Source: Arenimonas terrae
Lineage (GTDB): Bacteria > Pseudomonadota > Gammaproteobacteria > Xanthomonadales > Xanthomonadaceae
Assembly: GCF_006265115.1 (NCBI RefSeq)
Contig: NZ_SMDR01000001.1
Span: 1,550,001-1,614,000, forward strand
Reading direction: 5' to 3'
Length of the DNA stretch: 64,000 nucleotides
The notes beneath the pieces were generated by a model. It was not told the origin of the DNA. It saw nothing but the letters and a program-made list of their open reading frames with translations, and made no database searches. The position numbers were made by a program, and so were the translations under genes. How positions within the stretch are numbered: position 1 is the stretch's first letter; the number at the start of each line of letters is the position of its first letter. Shown here one piece after another: positions 45,811-55,464 of the stretch.

Positions 45811-48306
45811 TTAAAGCTTGGGCGTCCAGTCATCCTTCTCGCGCGGGCGCAGGAACCAGCGGCACAGGGCCGGCAGGAAGATGATGGCGGCGATCATGTT
45901 CACCACGAACATGAAGGTCAGCATGATGCCCATGTCGGCCTGGAACTTCAGGTCCGAGAAGATCCACATCGCCACGCCCACCGCCAGGGTCAGCGCGGTG
46001 TAGAAGATCGCGATGCCCGTGGTCTTGAGCGCGATGAAGTAGCTCTCCGACAGGGTGCGGCCCTGCTGCATCGCCTCGCGCATGCGCGCGAAGATGTAGA
46101 TGCCGTAGTCCACGCCGATGCCCACGCCCAGGGCCACCACGCACAGCGTGTTCACTTTCATGCCGATGTCGAGCTCGACCATCAGCGAATGGCCCAGCTC
46201 GGTCACCAGCACCAGCGGCGCCAGGACGCAGAGCGCGGCCAGCGGGTTGCGGAAGCTGAGCCAGCACATCAGGAACACCGCTGCGTACAGCAGGTACAGG
46301 ATGGTGTGCTCGGAGGCCCGCACCGTGTCGTTGGTGGCCGCGGCCACGCCGATATTGCCGGTGCCCAGGCGCAGGTTGACCTGGTCGCTGGTGAAGTCGG
46401 GATTTTCGGCGGCTTCCGCGGCGAGCTTCCGCTGCAGGTTGCCCGGCGTGAAGGCGTCGTTCTTCTCGCGGAACTCCTTCACCGCCGCGACCACGCGGTC
46501 GATGGTGGTGGCCTGGTGGTCGGAGGTGAAGATGGTGACCGGCATCGCGCTGCAGTCGGCGTTGAGCAGGCCCGAGTCGGTCTCGAAGCTCTGGGTGGCC
46601 TGGCGCAGCGTGTCCGGATCGCGCGGCAGCACGCGCCAGCGCACTGAACCGTCGTTCCAGCCGGCGTTGACGATCTTGGCCATGGCCGGCAGCGTGATGA
46701 CCTGCTCGACGCCCTCGACGTTCTCCATGTGCCAGGCGAAGCGGTCGATGGTCTCCATCGCCGCGAAGCTGGTGGTGCAGGCCGAGGGGCCGGCTTCGGC
46801 GATGACATTGAGCATGTCCACGCCCAGCGAGAACTTCTCGGCGATCAGCAGCGCGTCCTGGTTGTAGCGCGCTTCCGGGCGCAGCTCGGCCACGCCCTTC
46901 TGGGCGTCGCCGATCATCACCTTGTTGCCGTGCTGCCAGGCGAAGAACCACACCACCAGGCCGACCAGGATCACCGCGCCGGCGGCGCCGGGCTTGGACA
47001 GCTTGGACAGCGCGGCCCAGATGCGGTCGAAGCGGGTGAGCTGGCGCAGGCGGAACTCGCGCTTGCGGTCGAGGTTGCGCAGCCTGGTGTAGCTGAGCAG
47101 CACCGGCAGCAGCACCAGGTCGGTGAGGATGGTCAGGGCGACGCCGACGGTGGCGGTGATCGCCAGTTCGCGCACCATCGCGATCGGGATGACCATGATC
47201 GCGGCGAAGCCGATGCAGCCGGCCAGCAGGGCCACGGTGCCCGGGATCAGCAGCATGCGGAAGGACAGGCGCGCGGCCTCGAGCGGCTCGACGGCATCCT
47301 TGGCGCGTGCGCGCAGCTCCTCGACCGTGCCCTCTTCCAGGCCGCCGAAGAAGATCTCGCCGCGGAAGCGGTTGATCATCTGCTCGCCGTGGCTGACCGC
47401 GATCGCGAAGATCAGGAACGGCGTCAGCATGTTCATCGGATCGATGCCGAAGCCCATCAGCTTCAGGGCGCCCAGCATCCACACCACCGACACCAGGGCC
47501 GCGGCGACCGTGAGGCTGGCCAGCTTGCCCGAGGTCGAATACAGGAACAGCAGCAGCCAGGTGAAGGCGATGGTGAGCGCGAAGAACTTGATCACCGAAC
47601 GCGCGCCGTCGCTGATGTCGCCGACAACCTTGGCGAAACCGATGATGTGGACGGTGTGGTTGGCGTCTTCGTACTTGGTACGGATCGCCTCGAACTGGTC
47701 GGCGACCTGCTGGTAGTCGACCTTGTTGGTGGCGCTCTCCGGGATCAGGTCGGCCCAGATCATCGCGCCGGACCAGTCCTTGGCCACCAGCCGGCCGACG
47801 ATGTTGGCCTTGACGATGTTGCCGCGGATGGCTTCGAAGTCTTCCGGCACGGACTGGAAGCCCTCGACGTTCGGGGTGAAGGTCTGCGGAATGACGTTGC
47901 CGCCGGACAGGCCGTCCTCGACCACCTCGATGAAGCGCACGTTGGGCGTGAACAGCGAACGCGAACGGGCGTCGTCGGTGGAGTCGAGGTTGATGACCTC
48001 GTTGGTGACGTTCTCCAGGGTCTTCATGAAGTCCTGGTCGAACATGTCGCCGTCCTTGGCGATCACGGCCACGAGCACGCGGTTGGCGCCGCCGAACTCG
48101 AGCTCGTAATCCTGGAAGGTCTGCATGTACTCGTGCTGCAGCGGCACCTGCTTCTTGAAGCCGGCGTCCACCTTCAGCTGGCTGGCGAAGTACAGCATCG
48201 CCAGGGTGACCGCCGCGAAGACGATGAGGATGAGCGGCCGGTTGCCGAAAACGAGGTTCTCGGCAAAGCGGGCGAACGGGCCGGGTTGGCTGTTGGGCAG
48301 GCTCAT
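45811..48306 (-). CDS. RND/MMPL-type transporter
   Basis: An 831-residue membrane protein with the RND half-repeat layout of the MMPL/HpnN branch: helix 1 (about 25-43), periplasmic loop (about 45-230), five helices (about 233-400), helix 7 (about 435-455), second periplasmic loop, and five final helices. The acidic helix 4 and 10 features are not AcrB-like. These exporters move lipids or hydrophobic compounds rather than drugs. It follows the Ycf48-like gene by 10 bases and closes the DUF1302-DUF1329-Ycf48 operon. Confidence 0.88.
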   Translation of the reverse strand: MSLPNSQPGPFARFAENLVFGNRPLILIVFAAVTLAMLYFASQLKVDAGFKKQVPLQHEYMQTFQDYELEFGGANRVLVAVIAKDGDMFDQDFMKTLENVTNEVINLDSTDDARSRSLFTPNVRFIEVVEDGLSGGNVIPQTFTPNVEGFQSVPEDFEAIRGNIVKANIVGRLVAKDWSGAMIWADLIPESATNKVDYQQVADQFEAIRTKYEDANHTVHIIGFAKVVGDISDGARSVIKFFALTIAFTWLLLFLYSTSGKLASLTVAAALVSVVWMLGALKLMGFGIDPMNMLTPFLIFAIAVSHGEQMINRFRGEIFFGGLEEGTVEELRARAKDAVEPLEAARLSFRMLLIPGTVALLAGCIGFAAIMVIPIAMVRELAITATVGVALTILTDLVLLPVLLSYTRLRNLDRKREFRLRQLTRFDRIWAALSKLSKPGAAGAVILVGLVVWFFAWQHGNKVMIGDAQKGVAELRPEARYNQDALLIAEKFSLGVDMLNVIAEAGPSACTTSFAAMETIDRFAWHMENVEGVEQVITLPAMAKIVNAGWNDGSVRWRVLPRDPDTLRQATQSFETDSGLLNADCSAMPVTIFTSDHQATTIDRVVAAVKEFREKNDAFTPGNLQRKLAAEAAENPDFTSDQVNLRLGTGNIGVAAATNDTVRASEHTILYLLYAAVFLMCWLSFRNPLAALCVLAPLVLVTELGHSLMVELDIGMKVNTLCVVALGVGIGVDYGIYIFARMREAMQQGRTLSESYFIALKTTGIAIFYTALTLAVGVAMWIFSDLKFQADMGIMLTFMFVVNMIAAIIFLPALCRWFLRPREKDDWTPKL

Positions 48307-48316
48307 TGGATCTCCG

Positions 48317-49537
48317 TCACTGCGGGCGGTACAGGTCGGCGCCCTTGTCGCCGATCACGAGGTAACCGGCGTCGCCGGCGGGGAGCACGCCCGACAGCAG
48401 CGGCGTTTCGCCGGTCGCGGTCTGGAACGTGGTCGCCGCGAACGGCGCCGAGCCGTCGGCGCGGTGCAGCACCACGCCGTTGGCGCCGACCAGGACGGCA
48501 CCGCCGTTGGGCAGTGCGGTGCCGCCCATCAGGCTGGTGCCGACGCCGGTTTCGACGCGGGTCCAGCTGTCGCCGAGATCCTGGGATTCGTAGACGTTGC
48601 CGCGCAGGCCGAAGACCAGGATGTGGTCGCCGTCCCAGGCCAGCACGCCGAACATCGAACCCTCGTAGGGCAGACGCTTGCTCTCCCAGGTCTCGCCGTT
48701 GTCGCGCGAGCGCAGGAAGGTGCCGCGCTCGCCGGCGATGACCAGGGCGCCGGAGCCGGCGCGGGCCATCGCGTTGAGGTGCGGGTCGGACTCGGCGTCC
48801 AGCGCCAGGTCGGATTCGTCGAAGGTCCAGTCGTCGCCCTCTTCGGCGGCAGGCGTTTCCGCGACGGGCGCCGCATCGGCGGCGCTGTCGCCCAGCACGC
48901 TGCGCGCGGTCCAGGTGACGCCGCCGTCGGTGGTGACCAGCATCAGGCTGTAAGCGCCGATGGCGAAGCCGTGGGTGGCGTCGGTGAACAGCAGGTCCAG
49001 CACCGGCACGCCTTCGCTGGGGTCGACGATGTCGTAGCTCCAGGGCGCGGCGCGGCGTCGGGCCCAGGTCTGGCCGCCGTCGGTGGAATGCACGATCACG
49101 CCGTCATGGCCGGCGGCCCAGAGCATGCCGTCGGCGGTGGCGATCGAGGTGAGGGTGGCGCGGGTGGGGATGGCGGCCTGCTTCCAGGACTGGCCGTCCT
49201 CGGAAACCAGCACGTGGCCACGTTCGCCGACGGCGAAGTAACCGGAATTGGTGCGCACGGCATCGAGCAGCATCGAGCGGCCGGCACGCGGCATGATCTC
49301 GGCGTCGAGCAGGGCGGGGTCGGTCGGGGCGGGACGGGCCGCTTCGGCGGGTGCTTCGACCGGCGTTTCCGCGGTCGCGTCCAGCGGGGCCGCGTCGGCG
49401 GGCGGCGCTTCGGCGGCATGGGCCGCCGGGTCGTCGGTCGTGGCTTCGTCTTCGGGCGACTGCGCCGCAAGCGGCAGGGCCAAGGCCAACAACAGGGCAC
49501 CGTAAAGGCGCGTGCTGCGAATCGGGGTTCTGGGCAT
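48317..49537 (-). CDS. Exported Ycf48/BNR-repeat beta-propeller protein
   Basis: A 406-residue exported protein: signal peptide (about 10-25), acidic Ala/Pro-rich linker to about 80, then BNR/Ycf48-type repeats with SxDxGxxW cores (SEDGQSWK, STDGGQTWA, TTDGGVTWT, SRDNGETWE, SQDLGDSWT). It should form a beta-propeller in the periplasm. Such proteins travel with DUF1302, DUF1329 and RND genes in many proteobacteria. GGAGGAGG before the ATG at 49537 fixes the start. Confidence 0.85.
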   Translation of the reverse strand: MPRTPIRSTRLYGALLLALALPLAAQSPEDEATTDDPAAHAAEAPPADAAPLDATAETPVEAPAEAARPAPTDPALLDAEIMPRAGRSMLLDAVRTNSGYFAVGERGHVLVSEDGQSWKQAAIPTRATLTSIATADGMLWAAGHDGVIVHSTDGGQTWARRRAAPWSYDIVDPSEGVPVLDLLFTDATHGFAIGAYSLMLVTTDGGVTWTARSVLGDSAADAAPVAETPAAEEGDDWTFDESDLALDAESDPHLNAMARAGSGALVIAGERGTFLRSRDNGETWESKRLPYEGSMFGVLAWDGDHILVFGLRGNVYESQDLGDSWTRVETGVGTSLMGGTALPNGGAVLVGANGVVLHRADGSAPFAATTFQTATGETPLLSGVLPAGDAGYLVIGDKGADLYRPQ

Positions 49538-49580
49538 CGTTTCCTCCTCCATGGCCCGGCACGCGGGGGGCCTGGAACGC

Positions 49581-49604
49581 AGCCGCGCCCTTTCGGGCGC
49601 GGCT
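49581..49604 (-). terminator. Intercistronic hairpin
   Basis: A perfect 10-bp stem (AGCCGCGCCC) with a four-base loop lies between the DUF1329 gene and the Ycf48-like gene. On the minus strand no T-run follows, so it more likely stabilises or partly attenuates the mRNA than ends it. Confidence 0.5.
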
Positions 49605-49625
49605 GGTTGGTTCAAGTGCTTCGGA

Positions 49626-50990
49626 TCAGCGGACGCCTGCGGTGCGCAGGTTCTGCGGCGAGTAGTTCGCCGGAGTGCTCTGGTAACCGAAGTCGCGCGG
49701 CTTGTCCTCGTTGTCGAGCAGCATGGTGATGTAGCGGCCGGACTTGAGGTCGTGGTGGGTCTCGAGGGTGGACCAGAAGGTCGGCACCTCGTAGTAGTTC
49801 ACCGACGGCGCATCCGAATAACGCCACAGGTTGCCCTGGCCGTCGTAGTGGTCCATCAGCAGGATCTGCCAGCTGTCTTCGTCGATGTAGAAGGTGCGAC
49901 GGCTGTTGATGTGGCGCTGGCCGGCCTTGAGCTTGGCCTCGACCACCCACACGCGGTGCAGCTCGTAGCGCATGAAGTCGGGGTTGAGGTGGCCCGGGCG
50001 GATCAGGTCGCGCACCTTGGTCTTGTCGGAATGGGCCCGGTACGAGTTGTACGGGACCAGCATTTCCTTCTTGCCGACCAGGGTCCAGGTGAAGCGGTCC
50101 ATCGCGCCGTTGAACATGTCGGTCATGTCATTGGTGCGCAGGCCGTCGGACGCGGTGCCCGGGTTGTCGTAGGCGACGTTCGGGGCGCGGCGCACGCGGC
50201 GCTGGCCCGGGTTGTACACCCACGCCTGGCGCGGAGCCGCCTTGGCGTTCAGCGTTTCGTGCACCAGCAGCACCTGGCCGGCCAGGCGCGCCGGACCGAG
50301 CACTTCCTGCTTGAAGTACAGCAGGATGTTGTTGATGTTCTCGGTGGTGTTGCCCGGCTTGTAGTACAGGCCCAGGATCTCCTCGCGCAGCTTGATCAGC
50401 GTGAACGCACCGCCGGCGGTCGGCGCCGCCTGGTTCGAGTAGCTGCTCACCGACAGGCCCTTGTACTTGAGCTTGTGGTTCCAGATGACCTCGTAGGCGT
50501 TCTGCGGGATCGGGAACGGAATGCCCTCGGCGCAGTTCTGGATGCCCTCGCCGTCCGCCACCAGGCGGCACTGCGTGGCGTTGCGCTTGGAGAATTCGTA
50601 CGTGCGCTGCGGGAACGAGGCGCTGCGGCGGGTCGGGTACACGTCCATGCGGAAGGTCGGGTACTTGGCGAACATCGCCTTCTGGCCGGCCGTGAGCACG
50701 TTGGCGTAGGTGGCCTGGTTGGCGCGCGTCACCGAGTACAGCGGCTTGTCGGCCGCGAACGGATCCAGGTGGAAGGTGCCGACGCGGAAACCCGCGGGCG
50801 GGCGGACGATGCCGCCTTCCCAGGCCGGGATCGTGCCGGCCGCGTTGCCGGCCTTCTCGGCGCCCACCGGGGTGAGCGTGGTGCCGAGTTTCGCCGCTTC
50901 CTGGGCGCTGACCGCGGCCTGAGCCATGCCGGTGGCGAGTACCGCGGCCCCGACCAAAACGGTCAAGGCGTGCTTCTTGTTGATTTTCAT
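49626..50990 (-). CDS. DUF1329 exported protein
   Basis: A 454-residue protein with a signal peptide (cleavage near MAQA, residue 25). DUF1329 marks include GTIPAWEGGI near the start, YNPGQRRVRRAPN, and SRRTFYIDEDSWQILLMDHYDGQGNLWR. The fold is related to LolA/LolB lipoprotein carriers, so it may carry a hydrophobic cargo across the periplasm. It is the second gene of the operon, 19 bases after DUF1302. Confidence 0.9.
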   Translation of the reverse strand: MKINKKHALTVLVGAAVLATGMAQAAVSAQEAAKLGTTLTPVGAEKAGNAAGTIPAWEGGIVRPPAGFRVGTFHLDPFAADKPLYSVTRANQATYANVLTAGQKAMFAKYPTFRMDVYPTRRSASFPQRTYEFSKRNATQCRLVADGEGIQNCAEGIPFPIPQNAYEVIWNHKLKYKGLSVSSYSNQAAPTAGGAFTLIKLREEILGLYYKPGNTTENINNILLYFKQEVLGPARLAGQVLLVHETLNAKAAPRQAWVYNPGQRRVRRAPNVAYDNPGTASDGLRTNDMTDMFNGAMDRFTWTLVGKKEMLVPYNSYRAHSDKTKVRDLIRPGHLNPDFMRYELHRVWVVEAKLKAGQRHINSRRTFYIDEDSWQILLMDHYDGQGNLWRYSDAPSVNYYEVPTFWSTLETHHDLKSGRYITMLLDNEDKPRDFGYQSTPANYSPQNLRTAGVR

Positions 50991-51009
50991 CCTCTGCCTC
51001 CCTGTGGCT

Positions 51010-53037
51010 TCAGAACGAATACTTCACGGTGAACGACGCGAAGTCGCGGTCGTGGATCTGGTTGAACTGCTCGGCGCCGCTGAAACGGGTGTAGCTCAGG
51101 TCGAAGATCCACTGGTTGAGGTAGTTGGCTTCGACGCCCAGCGTGAGCGACTTGCGGTCTTCGAGGAAGTTGCCGCCCGGTCCCGGGGTCGTGCCGCTCA
51201 CGTCATGGTTGAACGCCAGGCGCGGAGACAGCGTGAACGGCGTGCCGAAGGCGCTGGCGTAGTCGGCGCGCGCGGCGAGGCGGTAGCCCCACGAGAACGC
51301 CGTCGGGAAACCGCCGGTCAGGGTCTGCGGGTTGCGCATGCAGCCGAACAGCAGGGCGCCGGGGCCCGGGAAACCGCCCGCCAGCGAATCGGCGACGTCG
51401 CAGCCGCCGCCGGTGTCGGTGCCTTCGCCTTCGTAACGCAGCTCGGAATGCGACGGCAGATCCCAGACCTCGGTGGCGCCGACTTCGGCGACCACGGCGA
51501 TCTGGTCGGCACCCAGCACCTGGGCGAAGGCCTTGGTGAAGGTCATCTGCAGCTGGCTCATCTCGTGCTCGCGCCAGCCGCGCACTTCCTGGCCCAGCGC
51601 GTACTGGCCGAGCTGGCTGTTGAACTTCAGCGCCGGCACCGGGATGAAGGGGTTGAGCGGGCTGAGCGCGGCGTACAGCAGTTCGACGTCGTCGACCTGC
51701 AGCGGCGCGTTCGGGCGGTGGCTGATCTCGCCCTGCCAGGCGACGCCGCCGGGCAGCGTGGTGTTCCAGCTCACGCCGAACATCTGGATGTCTTCCGGAT
51801 ACTCGACGAAGAAGCGGCCGCTGGCGGCGCCCACCGCCGGATTGTTGACGGCGCGGCCCGAGAGCAGCGGCACGCGGCTGTGGTAGTTCAGGAAGTAGAA
51901 GCCGAACTCGGTTTCGTTCAGGGCCTCCGCGTACCAGCGCAGGGCCAGGCCGAACTGGCCGTCGTCACGCGCGGCGCGGTCCTCGATGCGGCCGACGGCG
52001 TTGCCGCAGCCGATGGCGATGATCTGGGCCGCGGTGGCGGCGCCGTACTGCGCCGACAGATCGGCGAAGCGGTCCGAGGTCGCGTAGCCGGCCGGGCCGG
52101 CATAGCAGGTGCTGAAGAAACGCTCCGGGTTGTAGACCGGCTGCGGCGTGGTGCCGAAGCCCAGCATCACGTAGGTGCCGCCCGGGGTGCCGAAATCGTT
52201 GGCGCTGAAGTAGGTGCCGGCGGCGTCGACTTCGATCTCTTCGAACTCGAACATGTACAGCGCCTCGAGGGCGACGTTCTCGGAGAGGTTGATCGAGCCC
52301 CAGGCCATGTCGATCGGCAGGAAGGCTTCCTTCAGCTCGGCGCCGGCCACGCGCAGCGCGGACAGGTCGACCGGGTTGATGACGTTGATGCCGTTCTGGA
52401 TGAAGGTGCCCTCGCCCCAGCTCACCACCTGGCGGCCGACGCGCACTGTGCCGCCGAGGGCGCCGTCGTCACCCAGGGTGAAATCCTTGAACACGAACGC
52501 GTCGAGCATGCGGAAACGCTGGCCGATGCGGTCCTGGGCGATTTCGGTCAGGTCGTCGCGGCCTTCGTTCTCGAAGTCGTGGAAATACGTGGCGCGCATG
52601 AAGGCGCCCCAGCTGCGCCAGTTCAGGCTCAGCTCGGAGGTGATCTTGACGGCGCTGGAGATCGCATCGCCCTCGTCGTACTTGAGGTTGCCGTCGTCAC
52701 GGTTGGCCGAGAAGCGGCCCGGGGCCGCGATCTGGGTCGGCGAGCCCGGCACGCCGCCGGTGCTGGTGCAGCGGCCGGGACCGACCGGAATGGCGCCCAG
52801 CGGGACGTTCTGCGTGCACAGCAGCGGGTTGAACCAGGACTTGGCGATCAGGTTCGGATCCTGCTCGTCGACGCGCCAGGAGTAGCCATAGGACACGGTG
52901 GTGTCCAGGCTGCCGGTCAGCTCGCCGCGGGAGAACTCGAAGGCCTGTGCGGCCGGGGCCATCAGCAGGCCGAGCGCGACGGCGGCGGCGAGCGGGGCAC
53001 GAGCGACCAGCCCGTGGTGTGCGTGCAGTTTCTTCAT
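51010..53037 (-). CDS. DUF1302 outer-membrane protein
   Basis: A 675-residue protein with a signal peptide (ending AAQA, about 32) and beta-rich sequence ending in a C-terminal phenylalanine (FTVKYSF), as expected for an outer-membrane barrel. DUF1302 traits: GELTGSLDTTVSYGYSWR near the mature start and VRVGRQVVSWGEGTFIQNGIN in the middle. Cysteines occur in pairs in external loops. It heads the DUF1302-DUF1329-Ycf48-RND operon from a well-marked promoter (separate entry). Confidence 0.9.
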   Translation of the reverse strand: MKKLHAHHGLVARAPLAAAVALGLLMAPAAQAFEFSRGELTGSLDTTVSYGYSWRVDEQDPNLIAKSWFNPLLCTQNVPLGAIPVGPGRCTSTGGVPGSPTQIAAPGRFSANRDDGNLKYDEGDAISSAVKITSELSLNWRSWGAFMRATYFHDFENEGRDDLTEIAQDRIGQRFRMLDAFVFKDFTLGDDGALGGTVRVGRQVVSWGEGTFIQNGINVINPVDLSALRVAGAELKEAFLPIDMAWGSINLSENVALEALYMFEFEEIEVDAAGTYFSANDFGTPGGTYVMLGFGTTPQPVYNPERFFSTCYAGPAGYATSDRFADLSAQYGAATAAQIIAIGCGNAVGRIEDRAARDDGQFGLALRWYAEALNETEFGFYFLNYHSRVPLLSGRAVNNPAVGAASGRFFVEYPEDIQMFGVSWNTTLPGGVAWQGEISHRPNAPLQVDDVELLYAALSPLNPFIPVPALKFNSQLGQYALGQEVRGWREHEMSQLQMTFTKAFAQVLGADQIAVVAEVGATEVWDLPSHSELRYEGEGTDTGGGCDVADSLAGGFPGPGALLFGCMRNPQTLTGGFPTAFSWGYRLAARADYASAFGTPFTLSPRLAFNHDVSGTTPGPGGNFLEDRKSLTLGVEANYLNQWIFDLSYTRFSGAEQFNQIHDRDFASFTVKYSF

Positions 53038-53165
53038 GGGTGCTTCCTCGGGTCAGTGCGTGCGTGCGGAATTCGGAGCACCGCCGGCGGCGGCGGGCGG
53101 AATCGACGGCCGTGAGCGCGTCGTGATGGAACTGTTCTTCATAACGTTCTGGCTCCCCCCAGACT

Positions 53166-53213
53166 CTAGAGCATTTCCTCTAGGCATATTAAATGTTCGT
53201 TACGAAATGGCAA
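53166..53213 (-). promoter_or_regulatory. Promoter with overlapping operator-like inverted repeat ahead of DUF1302
   Basis: On the minus strand, -35 TTGCCA (53213-53208), a 16-base spacer and -10 TAATAT (53191-53186). Just downstream, over the predicted start, is CTAGAG-N6-CTCTAG (53166-53183). The region is AT-rich compared with its surroundings. The layout suits repression by a dimeric regulator, which is not encoded next to it. The rest of 53041-53260 shows nothing else. Confidence 0.55.
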
Positions 53214-53260
53214 TGCTCCCGCGTATGGTCCCTGTCCATACGGTCTGCTGCGACGCAGCA

Positions 53261-54115
53261 TCAGCCCTTGAACATGGCGGCTTCCGGACGGAACGGCCGG
53301 GGCGAATAGCCGAGATCCCGCCGCGCCGGCGTGTCGTCGTAGACCAGGTCCCGGTCCAGCCGGGCCAGATGACCCTCGCCGACGTCCGCCGCGCCGACGG
53401 CGGCCAGCGCCCGCATCCCGGACCGGAACAGGAAGCCCGGCAGGCGCACCAGGCGGGCATCGGGCACGGTGACCGCCAGCGTGCGCCGGATCATCTCGCC
53501 ATAGGAAAGGGTCTCGCCGCCCGGCAGGTCGTAGCTGCCGGGGACCGGCCGTTCCGCACGCAGGCAGCCGAGCACGGCGGCAGCCAGGTCGCCGGCATGC
53601 ACCGGCTGACGCAGGCCCGTGGCATCCGTGGGCAGGGGGACATAGCGCCAGCGCCGGGCCAGAGCAACGATCCGGCTCAGGCTGCGCTCACCGCCGCCAT
53701 AGATCAGGGTCGGCCGCAGAAGGCTCAACGCGCAACCATGCTCGCGGCAGTAGTCGGCCAGCCTGGCCTCGGCATCGGCCAGGCGCAGCGCCAGCCCGCG
53801 CTCGGAAGGATCCGGCGACGCCAGCTTGCTGTGCACGCTGGTCGAACCCAGTGCGACCAGTCGGGGCGGCGCCAGTCCGGAGTCGGCTTCGAGCCATCGG
53901 GCGAACACGTCCAGCGGCCCGAGGCTGACCACGGCATCGAACTGGCCCTGATAGTCGAAGGCGTCCCAGTAGCCGGCCCGGCGCCAGCGCAATCCGGGCA
54001 GGTCCTCCTGCGGCTGGCGGGAAATCGCCAGGATGTCCGCCTCTCCGGGCATCAGCTGTTCGCGCAGGGCGGCTCCGACCTGCCCGCTCAGCCCGAAAAC
54101 CAGCCAGCGTTTCAT
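53261..54115 (-). CDS. NAD(P)-dependent SDR/epimerase-type protein
   Basis: A 284-residue extended SDR-like protein. It begins MKRWLVFGLSGQVGAALREQL, a Rossmann GxxGxxG-type loop, then GSTSVHSK and LRPTLIYGGGERSLSR. The classical active-site YxxxK is not clear, so it may bind nucleotide without standard dehydrogenase activity. The ATG overlaps the nhaA stop by four bases, so the two are coupled; why an antiporter and an SDR are paired is unclear. Confidence 0.8.
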   Translation of the reverse strand: MKRWLVFGLSGQVGAALREQLMPGEADILAISRQPQEDLPGLRWRRAGYWDAFDYQGQFDAVVSLGPLDVFARWLEADSGLAPPRLVALGSTSVHSKLASPDPSERGLALRLADAEARLADYCREHGCALSLLRPTLIYGGGERSLSRIVALARRWRYVPLPTDATGLRQPVHAGDLAAAVLGCLRAERPVPGSYDLPGGETLSYGEMIRRTLAVTVPDARLVRLPGFLFRSGMRALAAVGAADVGEGHLARLDRDLVYDDTPARRDLGYSPRPFRPEAAMFKG

Positions 54116-55317
54116 GGGCTGCGGCGCGGCAGCAGCCATGCCAGCGCGAAATAGCCGACGACGGCCGACACCAGTGAACCCGCCAGGATGCCGATGCGGT
54201 TCGCCACCAGCAGATCGGCGTGGCTGGCGTCGAAGGACAGCGCGCCGATGAACAGGCTCATGGTGAAACCGATGCCGCACAGGACGGACATGCCGTACAG
54301 CCCGCCCCAGGTCACCCCTTCGGGCCGGCGCACCAGTCCCAGGCCGATCAGGGCCGCGGCGGTGGCGAAGATGCCGACCTGCTTGCCGACGAACAGGCCC
54401 AGCGCGATGCCCATCGGCACCGGCTCCAACAGGCTCTCCAGGCCCAGACCTGCCAGCGACACGCCGGCGTTGGCGAAGGCGAAGAGCGGCAGGATGCCGT
54501 ACGCCACCCAGGGATGCAGCGCGTTCTCGAGCGCCTCCAGCGGCCCTTCTTCCTCCGGGCCGCCGCGCATCGGGATGGTCATGCCCAGCATCACCCCGGC
54601 CAGCGTCGCGTGCACGCCAGACTTGAGCATCGCCACCCACATCACCACGCCGATCACCAGGTAGACCGAAAGCCGGGTCACGCCCAGGCGGCTGATCAAG
54701 GCCAGCGCGGCGAGAGCGGCCAGGGCCACACCCAGCGAAAACATCGACAGGTCGCTGGTGTAGTAGACGGCGATGATGATGATCGCGCCCAGGTCGTCGG
54801 CGACCGCGATCGCGGTCAGCAGCATCTTCAGGGCCAACGGCACGCGGCTGCCGAGCAGGGCCAAGATGCCCAGCGCGAAGGCGATGTCGGTGGCGGCGGG
54901 AATCGCCACGCCCGCCATCGCCACCGGGTCGCCGCGGTTGATCCAGGCATAGATGCCCATGGGAACGATCATGCCCGCCGCGGCGCAGGCCGCCGGAAGC
55001 ACGATCTGGGCGCGGTCGGCGAACTGGCCGTCGATCATCTCGCGCTTGAGTTCCAGACCCACGAGCAGGAAAAAAACCGCCATCAGGCCGTCGTTGATCC
55101 ACAGCAACAGCGGCTTGTCGATGTTCAGCGCGCCGACGCGGACCTGGACCGGCAGATGGAAGAGTTCGGCGTAGAGCCCCGACAGCGGCGAGTTGGCCGC
55201 GATCAGCGCCAGCGCCGCGGTGATCACCAGCAGCATGCCGCCGAAGGATTCGAGCCGGATGAAATCAGCGAACTCCTTGGCGGCGCGTTGCGCCAGCGTC
55301 TGGACAGCAGGGGGCAT
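54112..55317 (-). CDS. nhaA: Na+/H+ antiporter NhaA
   Basis: A 401-residue antiporter with about twelve helices. The ion site is the DD pair in LLTAIAVADDLGAIIIIAVYY (D163/D164 of E. coli), and the GVAIPAATDIAFALGIL and LCGIGFTMSLFIGAL stretches are characteristic. It uses the proton gradient to expel sodium and controls pH. TATAAT on the minus strand at 55351-55356 is a good -10 box, giving a leader of about 27 bases. Confidence 0.95.
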   Translation of the reverse strand: MPPAVQTLAQRAAKEFADFIRLESFGGMLLVITAALALIAANSPLSGLYAELFHLPVQVRVGALNIDKPLLLWINDGLMAVFFLLVGLELKREMIDGQFADRAQIVLPAACAAAGMIVPMGIYAWINRGDPVAMAGVAIPAATDIAFALGILALLGSRVPLALKMLLTAIAVADDLGAIIIIAVYYTSDLSMFSLGVALAALAALALISRLGVTRLSVYLVIGVVMWVAMLKSGVHATLAGVMLGMTIPMRGGPEEEGPLEALENALHPWVAYGILPLFAFANAGVSLAGLGLESLLEPVPMGIALGLFVGKQVGIFATAAALIGLGLVRRPEGVTWGGLYGMSVLCGIGFTMSLFIGALSFDASHADLLVANRIGILAGSLVSAVVGYFALAWLLPRRSP

Positions 55318-55464
55318 GATCGGCGCGACTCCGGGGCGATTCCAGAGTCGATTATAGACAGACCGCGTTGCGGGCCCATCGCCGGCCAACCGGTCCCGAC
55401 GACTGCCGGACGCGCCGCCCGCCGTTGTATGGTGGCCGCCCCGGATCGCCGACGCGGAGCCCAC

